Part shown: in pieces, positions 34,151-42,719 of the stretch
Layout: each line of letters opens with the position of its first letter
How positions within the stretch are numbered: position 1 is the first letter of the stretch
NCBI RefSeq assembly: GCF_002746455.1
Contig: NZ_NWUW01000003.1
Location: 186,001-250,000, forward strand
Length of the DNA: 64,000 nucleotides
Source of the DNA: Bacillus fungorum
Lineage (GTDB): Bacteria > Bacillota > Bacilli > Bacillales > Bacillaceae_G
Direction of reading: 5' to 3'
Position numbers and translations under genes: made by a program
The notes under the pieces: model-generated
What the model saw: only the letters and a program-made list of their open reading frames with translations
Told to the model about the DNA's origin: nothing
Databases searched by the model: none

Positions 34151-36094
34151 TTAATAAGCCTTCAAAACATGAAGTAAATAATCCTTCCGATTCAGCGGAT
34201 TATAATCAACACGTTTTCGAGTAGGAAAGGGGGCCTTCAGTTTTGTGTAACCAGATGGTTTCGTTGTAAATATACCTTCTCCTTCTGTAAATGAATGGAG
34301 CATGCGCTTAAAATTATCTGTTTTCGCAACAGGTAATGATCCTGTTAACTGGTAAGAATCATTATTGAATATAGGCTCTGCAAAAGTTGCTGGAATGGCA
34401 GCGAGCTTATACATCGCGGTACTAATTGCATGCTCCGGTACAGTCAATTCAAACTCGTTTACTGGTTCATATACACATGTTTCAGCTTGCTTTAAAGCTT
34501 CCATTAAAACGAGTGGTGTTAAGTTTCTAAAGTCACTCGCTGTTGTAACAGGACTAGCATAACCTGTATGTGTTAACGTGACAGAAATGTCCGTAACTTT
34601 CCATCCGTATAAACCTTGTTTTAACGTTTGAAATACAGTATCTTCAATCGCTTTATGAAATGCTAAAGGTAGTGAACCAAGCTCAACACCTAATTTATAT
34701 GTTATGCCAGAGTTAAGTTCACCACGTTCGATTTTAAAACCGATTGTTGCGTAAAATGGATTTGTTTTTTCGCCCATTACTTCAACGCTATTACCTACGC
34801 CAATTGGTTTCTCCATACATACAACTCGCGTATTTGAAAAAGTAACCTGCAAATTATATTTCTCAAAAAGTGTTGTTTCAATTACTTCTTTTTGTACTTC
34901 ACCGAAAAGGCGAATATATAGTTTATTATGAACATCATCTTTCCACACTTTAATAAGTGGATCTTCTTCACATAATTCTATAAGTGCAGCGTATAAATCA
35001 TGAATTCGTTCTTTAGGTACTGCATCAATGGATGCTTCCATTTGTGGTTCGGCAAAGTGAATGTCTTTTATATAATCAGTCCGTTCACCGATAATATTAC
35101 CAATTTTAATATCATTCAGTCCCCACACTTTGCAAAATTCTCCGCTTGGAACTATAGAAGATTGAACAGTATTTCCGCTATGAAACATGCACATTTTTTT
35201 AATCTTTTCCTTATGTGGTAGAGACTGATCGCGCTGTATATCAACATATTTTCTAACGTGTAAGTTACCAGAAAAAACTCTTACATATGCAATCTTTTCC
35301 CCAGAAGGTTCACGTTCAATTTTAAAAACAACACCGGATAATGTTTCATCTTGTGCCGATGTATGAGCTGGAATTAGGGCCGGAAGTTTTTCAAGCAGTT
35401 CAGTTACTCCTATACCTGTTATTGCTGAACCGAAAAAGATTGGATACACATTTGCTTGCGCTATTTGTTTAATGAGTTCTTCTCTTAATAGTGTGTCCGT
35501 TACGATTTCGTTATTTACATATGACTCAAGTAACGATTCATTATAAGGTGCTAATCGTTCTATACAGTTGTCATATGATTTATATTCAATAATACGAGCT
35601 TCCTTTGTTCCTTCGTTTTGGACAGAGTAGAAGGGGAATGCTTCATTTGAAAGAATCGTTTTTATTTGCTTTACAACTTTTTCACTATTTGCACCACTAC
35701 GATCAATTTTATTTACAAATAAAATAGTCGGTATGTTTAGTTTCTGTAATGTCCGCATTAAAATCTTAGTTTGTGCTTGCACACCTTCTACAGCAGAAAT
35801 AACTAAAATTGCACCGTCTAAAACGCGGAATGATCGCTCCACTTCAGCGATAAAATCAGCGTGTCCAGGTGTATCAATGACATTTACTTTTATATCATCA
35901 ATAAAAAAAGAAACGACAGATGCTTTAATCGTAATTCCGCGCTGTCTTTCTAATTCCATTGAGTCAGTTTGCGTATTGCCACTATCTACTCGGCCAATTT
36001 CTTTAATCACATTCGTTTCATAAAGAATACGCTCAGTCAAACTCGTCTTGCCAGCGTCTACGTGCGCGACAATCCCTATATTTATTGTTGTCAT
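34151..36094 (-). CDS. TetM/TetO-like ribosomal protection translational GTPase
   Basis: A 647-residue EF-G-like GTPase. G1 is AHVDAGKTSLTE, the switch II motif is DTPGHADF, and G4 is NKID. EF-G domains II-V follow. Length and the opening NIGIVAHVDAGKT match tetracycline ribosomal protection proteins, which dislodge tetracycline from the ribosome. Whether this chromosomal copy confers resistance is not predictable. AGGATATTCACAT precedes the ATG. A short upstream ORF with a better ribosome binding site overlaps the start in another frame. Confidence 0.9.
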   Translation of the reverse strand: MTTINIGIVAHVDAGKTSLTERILYETNVIKEIGRVDSGNTQTDSMELERQRGITIKASVVSFFIDDIKVNVIDTPGHADFIAEVERSFRVLDGAILVISAVEGVQAQTKILMRTLQKLNIPTILFVNKIDRSGANSEKVVKQIKTILSNEAFPFYSVQNEGTKEARIIEYKSYDNCIERLAPYNESLLESYVNNEIVTDTLLREELIKQIAQANVYPIFFGSAITGIGVTELLEKLPALIPAHTSAQDETLSGVVFKIEREPSGEKIAYVRVFSGNLHVRKYVDIQRDQSLPHKEKIKKMCMFHSGNTVQSSIVPSGEFCKVWGLNDIKIGNIIGERTDYIKDIHFAEPQMEASIDAVPKERIHDLYAALIELCEEDPLIKVWKDDVHNKLYIRLFGEVQKEVIETTLFEKYNLQVTFSNTRVVCMEKPIGVGNSVEVMGEKTNPFYATIGFKIERGELNSGITYKLGVELGSLPLAFHKAIEDTVFQTLKQGLYGWKVTDISVTLTHTGYASPVTTASDFRNLTPLVLMEALKQAETCVYEPVNEFELTVPEHAISTAMYKLAAIPATFAEPIFNNDSYQLTGSLPVAKTDNFKRMLHSFTEGEGIFTTKPSGYTKLKAPFPTRKRVDYNPLNRKDYLLHVLKAY

Positions 36095-36158
36095 ATGTGA
36101 ATATCCTCATTTCATTTTCCATTTTTATTTCCTCATTTCTATTTGTGTATTGCCGCAT
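36033..36158 (-). promoter_or_regulatory. Possible upstream ORF overlapping the start of the Tet-like gene
   Basis: On the minus strand ATG at 36158 follows GGAGAGTGA at good spacing. It opens 41 codons that end inside the Tet-like gene in a different frame, overlapping its first 62 bp. TetM-type genes are known for leader-peptide attenuation. This ORF could couple or repress translation, but the protein sequence itself looks non-functional. Confidence 0.4.
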
Positions 36159-36246
36159 TACAATCACTCTCCAGTCATTTAAATTATTACTATTATAATG
36201 TAATTTACATTTTTTGTAACGCTGCAAAGCGCCTTAATTTGGAAAA

Positions 36247-36397
36247 ATAAAGTGAAACTTTAATCAGTGGCGTTTTTTAATCCGCTGATTATTAGTTGAA
36301 CCAATCGGGCTTTTACGGGCAGTGGAGCCCCCACCTAACTTCCTTGTTTTCAAGAATTTTGAGAGGGGAGTCTTACTGCCCGTTAAAGCGGGATAAA
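36247..36397. repeat. bcr1-like B. cereus-group repeat flanked by ATAAA direct repeats
   Basis: Identical 5-bp repeats ATAAA (36247-36251 and 36393-36397) bracket 141 bp of structured sequence. Inside, ACGGGCAGT (36315-36323) pairs with ACTGCCCGT (36375-36383), and AATCAG / CTGATT arms form another stem. Size, fold and TTTAT-type flanks (minus strand) match what I recall of bcr1, a mobile repeat specific to the B. cereus group. Confidence 0.75.
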
Positions 36398-36413
36398 AAT
36401 GAAAATAAAAAGC

Positions 36414-36471
36414 TTGCAATCTAAATCGATATAGATTATATTAATTGACATATCAACTATTGATACATCAA
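36414..36471 (+). promoter_or_regulatory. MarR operon promoter and twin operator
   Basis: TTGCAA (36414-36419) and TATATT (36437-36442), with a 17-bp spacer, form a sigma-A-like promoter. Directly downstream are TTGACATATCAA (36445-36456) and TTGATACATCAA (36460-36471), two TTGA-N4-TCAA palindromes 15 bp apart. Confidence 0.72.
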
Positions 36472-36504
36472 ACATTTTTGTTTTGATTGTAAAGGAGGGG
36501 TAAT

Positions 36505-36933
36505 TTGACAAGTTCATGCTCAAAAGAAGCGATTATTTTATATAAATTACACTTTCTAAATAAAGAAGTAAGTTCGAAGTTTGAAGGGTGTACGGGTATG
36601 AGCCAGTCTCGATTAGAGCTTATACTTCAGTTATATGAAGTAGGTGAAATTAGTCAAAAAGCACTTCAACAAGAAGTGAATATTGATAATGCGGCGATTA
36701 CGAGGCATTTAAAGCAGCTAGAAGCAAACGGAATGATTGTAAGACGGAAAAATCCAGCCGATAACAGAATTACGTTAGTTTCTCTTACTGAAGAGGGACG
36801 AAATAAAATTCAGGCGTTTCAAGAGGAAAAAGAACGTTTTGCAGCATCTGCATTTAAAGGATTGAGTGAGGAAGAACGCGATAATCTTTTAAATATGTTA
36901 ATTCACATTCAAGAAAACATAAAAGAACTTTAA
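36505..36933 (+). CDS. MarR family transcriptional regulator
   Basis: A 142-residue winged-helix regulator: SQKALQQEVNIDNAAITRHLKQLEANGMI gives the recognition helix, and VRRKNPADNRITLVSLTEEG the wing. Cys at position 5 and at about 31 could be redox sensors, but this is unproven. The start is TTG at 36505 after GGAGGGG. Nitroreductase and ABM monooxygenase genes follow in one operon, a setting common for quinone- or electrophile-responsive MarR proteins. Confidence 0.92.
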   Translation: MTSSCSKEAIILYKLHFLNKEVSSKFEGCTGMSQSRLELILQLYEVGEISQKALQQEVNIDNAAITRHLKQLEANGMIVRRKNPADNRITLVSLTEEGRNKIQAFQEEKERFAASAFKGLSEEERDNLLNMLIHIQENIKEL

Positions 36934-36951
36934 AAAAGGGAGAATTCAACT

Positions 36952-37590
36952 ATGACTAACTCAGTAAAAACAAATAACTTTAACGAAATTTTAACAGGAC
37001 GCCGTTCAATTCGTAAGTACGACACAACAGTAAAAATTAGTAAAGAAGAAATGACAGAAATTCTTACAGAAGCAACACTTGCACCATCATCAGTAAACAT
37101 GCAACCATGGAGGTTCCTTGTGATTGAAAGTGACGAAGCAAAAGCAACACTTGCACCACTTGCGAAGTTCAATCAATCTCAAGTAGAAACATCTTCAGCA
37201 ATGATCGCTGTATTCGGCGATTTAAACAACTTTGATAACGCAGAAGAAATTTACGGTACAGCAGTTGAACGCGGACTAATGCCAGCTGAAGTAAAAGAAG
37301 ATCAAATGAAAAAACTTTCAGGTTATTTCTCAATGGTTACACCAGAAGTAATGAAAGATACAGTACTAATTGACGGTGGGCTTGTAGCAATGCAATTTAT
37401 GCTAGCAGCTCGTGCTCACGGTTATGACACTTGCCCAATTGGTGGTTTTGAGAAAGATCAAATCGCAGAAGCTTTCGGACTAGATAAAGAACGTCACGTA
37501 CCAGTAATGTTAATTTCAATCGGAAAAGCTGCTGACAGTGGTTACCAATCCGTACGTCTTCCAATTGAAAAAGTTGCTGAGTGGAAGTAA
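36952..37590 (+). CDS. Nitroreductase family protein
   Basis: A 212-residue FMN-dependent NAD(P)H oxidoreductase. The FMN-phosphate loop is GRRSIRKYD (about 17-25), followed by EATLAPSSVNMQPWRFLV and the C-terminal DTCPIGGFEKDQI segment. Such enzymes reduce nitroaromatics and quinones. AAAGGGAG precedes the ATG, and it lies 18 bp after the MarR gene. Codon use is unusually rich in GCA and CTT-type codons, hinting at fairly high expression. Confidence 0.93.
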   Translation: MTNSVKTNNFNEILTGRRSIRKYDTTVKISKEEMTEILTEATLAPSSVNMQPWRFLVIESDEAKATLAPLAKFNQSQVETSSAMIAVFGDLNNFDNAEEIYGTAVERGLMPAEVKEDQMKKLSGYFSMVTPEVMKDTVLIDGGLVAMQFMLAARAHGYDTCPIGGFEKDQIAEAFGLDKERHVPVMLISIGKAADSGYQSVRLPIEKVAEWK

Positions 37591-37628
37591 TTTCAAAGAA
37601 ATAAGTGGAATATGAGAGGGGAAACACC

Positions 37629-37922
37629 ATGATTATTATTCACGCAATATTTCAAGTAGATCCAGCGAAACAACAAGCATTTTTAGAAGAAATTCAGCCA
37701 CTACTTCATGGTTCAAGAGAAGAAAGTGGAAATGTATCTTATGATCTATATAAAGATACAGAAAAAGAAAATGTTTATACGATGGTAGAAGTATGGAAAG
37801 ATGAAGCAGCAGTTGCGAGTCATAATACGAGTGAACACTTCACATCTTTCGTTAGCAAAGCGCCACAATTTTTAACTGCTCCACTTGATATAAAAGTTTA
37901 TAATGGAGAGTTAGTAAAATAA
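37629..37922 (+). CDS. Putative quinol monooxygenase (ABM domain)
   Basis: A 97-residue antibiotic biosynthesis monooxygenase-type protein, as in YgiN. The motifs MIIIHAIFQVDPAKQQAF, ESGNVSYDLYKDTEKEN and VEVWKDEAAVASHN (with a conserved His near the end) are typical. It would act as a dimer on quinols. The ATG at 37629 follows GAGGGGAAA; the earlier in-frame ATG at 37605 is upstream of that site. It is last in the MarR operon and followed by a strong terminator. Confidence 0.9.
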   Translation: MIIIHAIFQVDPAKQQAFLEEIQPLLHGSREESGNVSYDLYKDTEKENVYTMVEVWKDEAAVASHNTSEHFTSFVSKAPQFLTAPLDIKVYNGELVK

Positions 37923-37930
37923 AATGGTAA

Positions 37931-37969
37931 AAAGATACCCTTAGCTTGTTGCTAAGGGTATCTTTTTTT
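37931..37969 (+). terminator. Intrinsic terminator of MarR operon
   Basis: AAAGATACCCTTAGC and GCTAAGGGTATCTTT form a perfect 15-bp stem, followed by TTTT. Confidence 0.95.
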
Positions 37970-38067
37970 ATTTTGATAGGAATATATTTACTTTTATTGT
38001 AATGTGTTATAATTTGGAAAATGATAATTCTTAATTTTCTGAATAAACAAAAGAGGGAGGTAAATAT

Positions 38068-38457
38068 ATGAGCACACTAAAGAAAATTACTAACAATATT
38101 TCGAAGGTTATTATAGGAAAAGATGAATCGATTGAACTGGCAGCTATAGCTCTTATAGCAAAAGGGCATATTTTATTAGAAGATGTACCTGGGACGGGAA
38201 AAACAACATTAGCGAAAAGTTTGGCTAAAAGCGTGGACGCTAAATTTCAAAGAATACAATTTACAGCGGATACTTTGCCTGGAGATGTTATTGGTCTTGA
38301 ATATTTTAATGTGATAGTAACAACTCAAAAAAATAAGAACACTGTAAACACAGAAGTAAAAACACTGTGTTTCTTTTTGTTAATACACGTATTCGAAATT
38401 AATTTCCTCCTTATACTACAAGTTTTTGTACGTAAGCAATTTGTAAGGAATAGGTAA
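38068..38457 (+). pseudogene. 3'-truncated moxR-like AAA ATPase
   Basis: AGAGGGAGG precedes the ATG. The first 82 residues are a clean MoxR N-terminus: VIIGKDESIELAAIALIAKG, Walker A EDVPGTGKTTLAKS, RIQFTADTLPGDVIGLEYFN. At about base 38311, just after EYFN, the similarity to the intact MoxR at 49795-50724 stops and unrelated sequence follows to the stop at 38457. Walker B, sensor motifs and arginine finger are missing, so it cannot be an active ATPase. No DUF58 partner follows. Confidence 0.88.
38346..38378 (+). terminator. Terminator-like hairpin inside truncated moxR tail
   Basis: AAACACAG and CTGTGTTT pair around an 11-nt loop, followed by CTTTTTG. It lies in the foreign sequence beyond the moxR breakpoint. 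Confidence 0.6.
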
Positions 38458-38755
38458 GAAAAAAGAGAATTTCACTCTGTATGATCGAGATATAGCGTAG
38501 TGTGAAAGGGGGAACAGAAATAACTTATATATTAAAAATGTGAAGAGTATTTCAAGGAAATGAATTAACTTCATAGGAGAACATGCATATGAAAAAATGG
38601 AGAGTTTTACAGAGTACCTTAGTCCAAGTAGTGTTGCTAAAACAATAACTATGAAGGAAATGACAAATTAAATAATGATGTTTTACTTTTAGTGAATCTG
38701 ATTTCTCTATTTTTAAACTATAAGTACTAATATTGGTAGAGGAGAGAAAATATTT

Positions 38756-39922
38756 ATGAAAACACGTAATCAAATTAAGTTAACAAGTTTAGCAGTTTTA
38801 TTAGCGGGAACTACTATATTCACACCTGGTTTTACTGTGAAAGCAGAGTCAGCTCAAAATATTTCTAGTCCGTCAGAAGTGAATGATCAAAAAAATCGGA
38901 ATGGTTGGAAACAAGTAATGCAGGAATCAGTACAGCTTGGAACACCAGGGGTATTAGCTAAAACATCTAGCAACGGAAAAACTAATAGCTATACTGCGGG
39001 CGTCGCGGATTTAAATAGTAAGAAACCAATGAAATCGGATTATCGTTTTCGGATTGGAAGTGTGACGAAGACTTTTACTGCTACGACTGTTCTTCAATTA
39101 GTAGGAGAAAATCGTGTGCAACTTGACGATCCAATTGAAAAGTGGCTACCGGGAATTATTCAAGGAAATGGGTATGATGGCAATCAAATTACGATACGAC
39201 AACTTTTGAATCATACGAGTGGTATCGCTGAATACTTAAAGTCAAAAGACGCTGATATTATGAATTCGAAAAAAACGTATACAGCAGAAGAAATAGTGAA
39301 AATAGGCCTTTCTCTGCCTCCAGATTTCTCGCCGGGTAAAGACTGGTTGTATTCAAACACAGGATACGTCATATTGGGAATGCTTATTGAAAAAATAACT
39401 GGAAATAGTTATGCGGAAGAAATTGAAAAGCGAATTATTGAGCCTTTGGATCTGGCAAATACGTTTTTACCAGGGAATTCACCAGTTATTCCAGGTAAGA
39501 ATCATGCTCGTGGGTATATGAAAATTGACGAAACAAGTGAGTTGAAAGACATGACGTATTATAATCCGAGTTTAGCAAATGCAGCTGGAGATATGATTTC
39601 TAATGCGGACGATTTAAATAAGTTCTTTTCATCTTTACTTGGTGGTAAGTTACTGAAAGAACGCGAGCTAAAAGAAATGCTTACTACAGTTCCTATAGAA
39701 GGGAAAGGTCTTGGTAATGGATATGGTCTTGGAATCTATGAAACTAAACTTCCAAATGGTGTCTCAGTTTGGGGGCACGGCGGATCAATTCCTGGGTTTA
39801 TGACTTTTGCTGGCGGAGTAATGGGAGGCAAGCATACATTTGCTGTCAATGTTAACTCTTTAGGTCCAGTTAATATTCTTACACAGTTTGATAAAATGAT
39901 GCAAGTTGAATTTAATAAATAG
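38756..39922 (+). CDS. Secreted D-stereospecific serine peptidase / DD-carboxypeptidase-like
   Basis: A 388-residue exported protein with a signal peptide (basic start, hydrophobic 8-24, likely cleavage near VKAESA). The class C / R61-type motifs are Ser102-Val-Thr-Lys105, Tyr in LYSNTGY, and HGGS in GHGGSIPG. Length and motifs match the alkaline D-peptidase family of B. cereus, which hydrolyses D-Phe-containing peptides. GAGGAGAG precedes the ATG. About 300 bp upstream hold only remnants. A terminator follows at 40093. Confidence 0.88.
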   Translation: MKTRNQIKLTSLAVLLAGTTIFTPGFTVKAESAQNISSPSEVNDQKNRNGWKQVMQESVQLGTPGVLAKTSSNGKTNSYTAGVADLNSKKPMKSDYRFRIGSVTKTFTATTVLQLVGENRVQLDDPIEKWLPGIIQGNGYDGNQITIRQLLNHTSGIAEYLKSKDADIMNSKKTYTAEEIVKIGLSLPPDFSPGKDWLYSNTGYVILGMLIEKITGNSYAEEIEKRIIEPLDLANTFLPGNSPVIPGKNHARGYMKIDETSELKDMTYYNPSLANAAGDMISNADDLNKFFSSLLGGKLLKERELKEMLTTVPIEGKGLGNGYGLGIYETKLPNGVSVWGHGGSIPGFMTFAGGVMGGKHTFAVNVNSLGPVNILTQFDKMMQVEFNK

Positions 39923-40092
39923 ATGAAGAGAAAGCGAATGGGTTCCTGCAATAGTTGTAAATAAAAGAGATGCTTTTTAAATTTCACAAATAAGGACAGT
40001 ATTAACATTCATGATATGGTATTAAGTATATGTAGAACATAAATATGATACAAGTGTATTTCAAAGTGCAATTCAATCTTATAGTTTAGTAT

Positions 40093-40124
40093 AAAAAGGA
40101 TGTCAGTTGCATGACATCCTTTTT
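40093..40124 (+). terminator. Intrinsic terminator
   Basis: AAAAAGGATGTCA and TGACATCCTTTTT form a perfect 13-bp stem with a 6-nt loop. It lies about 170 bp beyond the D-peptidase stop. Confidence 0.9.
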
Positions 40125-40290
40125 GTTGTGGGACAAAGAGGTGTTGTTTATTTTGAAAATTGTTATTTTTGGGAGTGTTCCATATAATGAGAGGTATAGG
40201 GCTATACAGGGGAGTTATGAATGGATAATACTTTAGTTTGTTAATTATTTTGTTTTAATAAAAAAGTAAATTGATTTGGAGTGAAATACA

Positions 40291-41954
40291 TTGGGACAAA
40301 ATCAGTTTAGATGGAGTAACAAGCAATTACGAGAACATGTTGAAATAATAGACGGTACAAGAAGTCCACACAAATTATTAAAGAATGCAACATACTTAAA
40401 TTCCTATATACGTGAATGGATGCAAGCAAATATTTGGATCTATGATGACCGTATTATATATGTAGGAGAAAAGCTACCGGCGCAACTACATGAATGTGAA
40501 GTTATTGATTGTGATGAAAAGTATGTCGTTCCTAGTTACATAGAACCGCATGCACATCCGTATCAATTATATAATCCAGAGACGTTAGCGAATCATGCGA
40601 TGCAATTTGGAACAACAACTTTTATTAATGATAATTTAACTCTATTTTTCACATTAAAGCGTGAAGAATCATTTCATTTATTAGATGAATTTAAAAAGAT
40701 TCCAGCTAGTATGTATTGGTGGTGTCGTTTTGATGGACAAACTGAATTGCAAAACGGGGAAACTTTGTTTAATAGTGAAGAAATAATAGAGTGGCTGCAG
40801 CATGAAGCTGTTCTTCAAGGGGGAGAGCTAACAGCATGGCCAAAATTATTACATGGCGATGATGAAATGTTAAATTGGGTGCAGGAAACAAAGCGATTAC
40901 AGAAAAAAGTAGAAGGACATTTCCCAGGAGCATCTGAAGCAACGTTAGTAAAATTAAAACTGTTAGGTACAGACTGTGATCATGAAGCAATGACGGGTCA
41001 AGAAGCGTTAACTCGTCTTATGCAAGGTTACACTGTTTCTCTTAGAAACTCTTCCATCCGTCCTTTTATGAAAACGGAATGACGAATGTAATGATTACTA
41101 CTGCTATAAAGCAAGGTGTTCCAGTAATAGAGGCATATCATATGGCAAGTTATAATATTGCTCGTTATTATAATATGGAGCATATACATGGTTCGATTGG
41201 GACAGGTAGAATTGCTAATATCAATATTTTAGAGAGTAAAGAAAACCCAGTACCGACGAGCGTTATTGCAAAGGGGAAATGGGTAAAGCGTGACGGTGTA
41301 AATACACATGAAGCATTACATATAGTCGGGAGTAAATATAAAGTAACTCCATTATCATTAGATTGGTCCATAGAAAAAGAGGATATGACTTTCTCTAATA
41401 AAAAGGGTATACACTTATTAAATAACGTTATTACAAAACCATATACTAGTGAAATCAACATAGACTGTGATGAATTGTCCACAGATCATGATGAATGTTT
41501 CCTTATGATGATTGCTCGTGATGGCAGTTGGCGAGTGAATACAGTTGTGAAAGGTTTTGCGAAAGAACTAGGTGGGCTTGCTAGCTCTTATTCTGGTACC
41601 GGTGACATCATTCTTATTGGAAAGAGTAAAGGAGATATGCTTACAGCTTTTCATAGAATAAAAGAACTTGGCGGGGGAATGGTTATAGCTGAAAAGAATG
41701 AAGTATTACATGAAATAGCATTACCATTGCTCGGGATTATGTCTAATTTAAAAATGAGTGAATTAATACAGGAAGAGAAAAAGATGGTGAAATTGCTACA
41801 AGAGCGAGGCTATGCTTATAACGATCCGACATTTACCATTTTATTCTTTTCTGCGACGCACTTGCCTTTTATACGAGTAACACCTATAGGGTTATATGAC
41901 GTGAAACGTAGTAAGGCAGTTGCCCCACAGGTAAATTTGATAAAGCAATATTAA
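40291..41954 (+). pseudogene. Adenine deaminase-like amidohydrolase (YerA type) with internal deletion
   Basis: The start is TTG at 40291 after GGAGTGAA. The first frame runs 263 codons with the metal-binding HAHPYQLY motif and ends soon after SLRNSSIRP. The second frame (from 41079) carries GMTNVMITTAIKQGVP and the C-terminal domain to 41954. At about 41063 the text joins SIRP directly to FYENGMTNVM in another frame. The family has a segment of roughly 30-40 residues here, including the catalytic Asp (TTDGSPP), so both frame and active site are lost. This is a clean deletion, not a point error. Confidence 0.88.
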
Positions 41955-41958
41955 AAGG

Positions 41959-41994
41959 AAAGATCCTATAAAAATTTTATTTTATAGGATCTTT
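41959..41994 (+). terminator. Intrinsic terminator
   Basis: AAAGATCCTATAAAA and TTTTATAGGATCTTT form a perfect 15-bp stem with a 6-nt loop. Confidence 0.93.
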
Positions 41995-42067
41995 CTTATT
42001 ATTAGCATAAGAATATTGTAAGCCTCAAATGATATAGTATCTAAATCATTTGAGGTGATATGTAAAT

Positions 42068-42595
42068 ATGAAAAAAATATTTTACATTTTAAGCGTATTT
42101 ATTCTGTGTGTATCGATACAACACGTTGTACATTCCCAATCAGATGCACCAGAGTTATCTTCGGATTGTCTCGAAGAAAGAAAAGTTCGAGATGAAAAGC
42201 ATGTGAAGAATATAATACAGGACATTAAATCCACATTTAATTTAAATATTGATGAACATAGTTTTTGGGAAGTAAGTAAAAGAGATCTGGAGGCTGCCCA
42301 TTTGATGTATGGTGGAAAGGAAAATGATTCTTATTATAATTCGCTAACTAAAATTTATGATAGTGGTGGATTTAGCGAGCAGCCTAGCTTATTTGTGAGG
42401 GCGCAAGAAGCATTTTTACTTTATAAAGAAAAAGATAATATTAATGTAATGAAACGCTTAAAACTAGACGTTGAAAAAGGGGAATGGATCGTTATAGAAA
42501 CAAAAAAGAAGAAAGGGAAAAAAGTGAAATTCAAGCCGTTGCAATGTGAAAAAGATTATATGAAAAAGAGAAATGAGTACCAAAATCAAAAATGA
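42068..42595 (+). CDS. Secreted hypothetical protein, 175 aa
   Basis: The family is not recognised. The N-terminus is a signal peptide (MKKIFYILSVFILCVSI, with probable cleavage near HSQSDA), followed by a soluble charged domain with two Cys (near CLEERK and LQCEKD) that could form a disulfide outside the cell. The C-terminus is very lysine-rich (KKKKGKKVKFK). TGAGGTGAT precedes the ATG. It is monocistronic, with a terminator 80 bp downstream shared with the catalase gene. Confidence 0.75.
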   Translation: MKKIFYILSVFILCVSIQHVVHSQSDAPELSSDCLEERKVRDEKHVKNIIQDIKSTFNLNIDEHSFWEVSKRDLEAAHLMYGGKENDSYYNSLTKIYDSGGFSEQPSLFVRAQEAFLLYKEKDNINVMKRLKLDVEKGEWIVIETKKKKGKKVKFKPLQCEKDYMKKRNEYQNQK

Positions 42596-42674
42596 AATAA
42601 AGGAAATTTTGAAGGAGAAAAATTTCGTTAATCATTGTAAATGAAGCGATAGAAATCCTTAGTAATTTCACCAT

Positions 42675-42714
42675 AAAAAAACGTCATTTTTAATGTTTAA
42701 AATGACGTTTTTTA
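42675..42714. terminator. Bidirectional intrinsic terminator
   Basis: AAAAAACGTCATTTT and AAAATGACGTTTTTT form a perfect 15-bp stem with a loop of about 8 nt between convergent genes. Confidence 0.93.
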
Positions 42715-42719
42715 TATTC

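Noticed and set aside
36930..37172. Antisense ORF opposite the nitroreductase start
   Set aside because: It is the complement of a well-supported coding region with no independent signals.
38588..38650. 19-codon ORF (MKKWRVLQSTLVQVVLLKQ) after ATAGGAGAAC
   Set aside because: A decent binding site, but too short and unlike any known peptide; more likely part of the debris around the truncated moxR.
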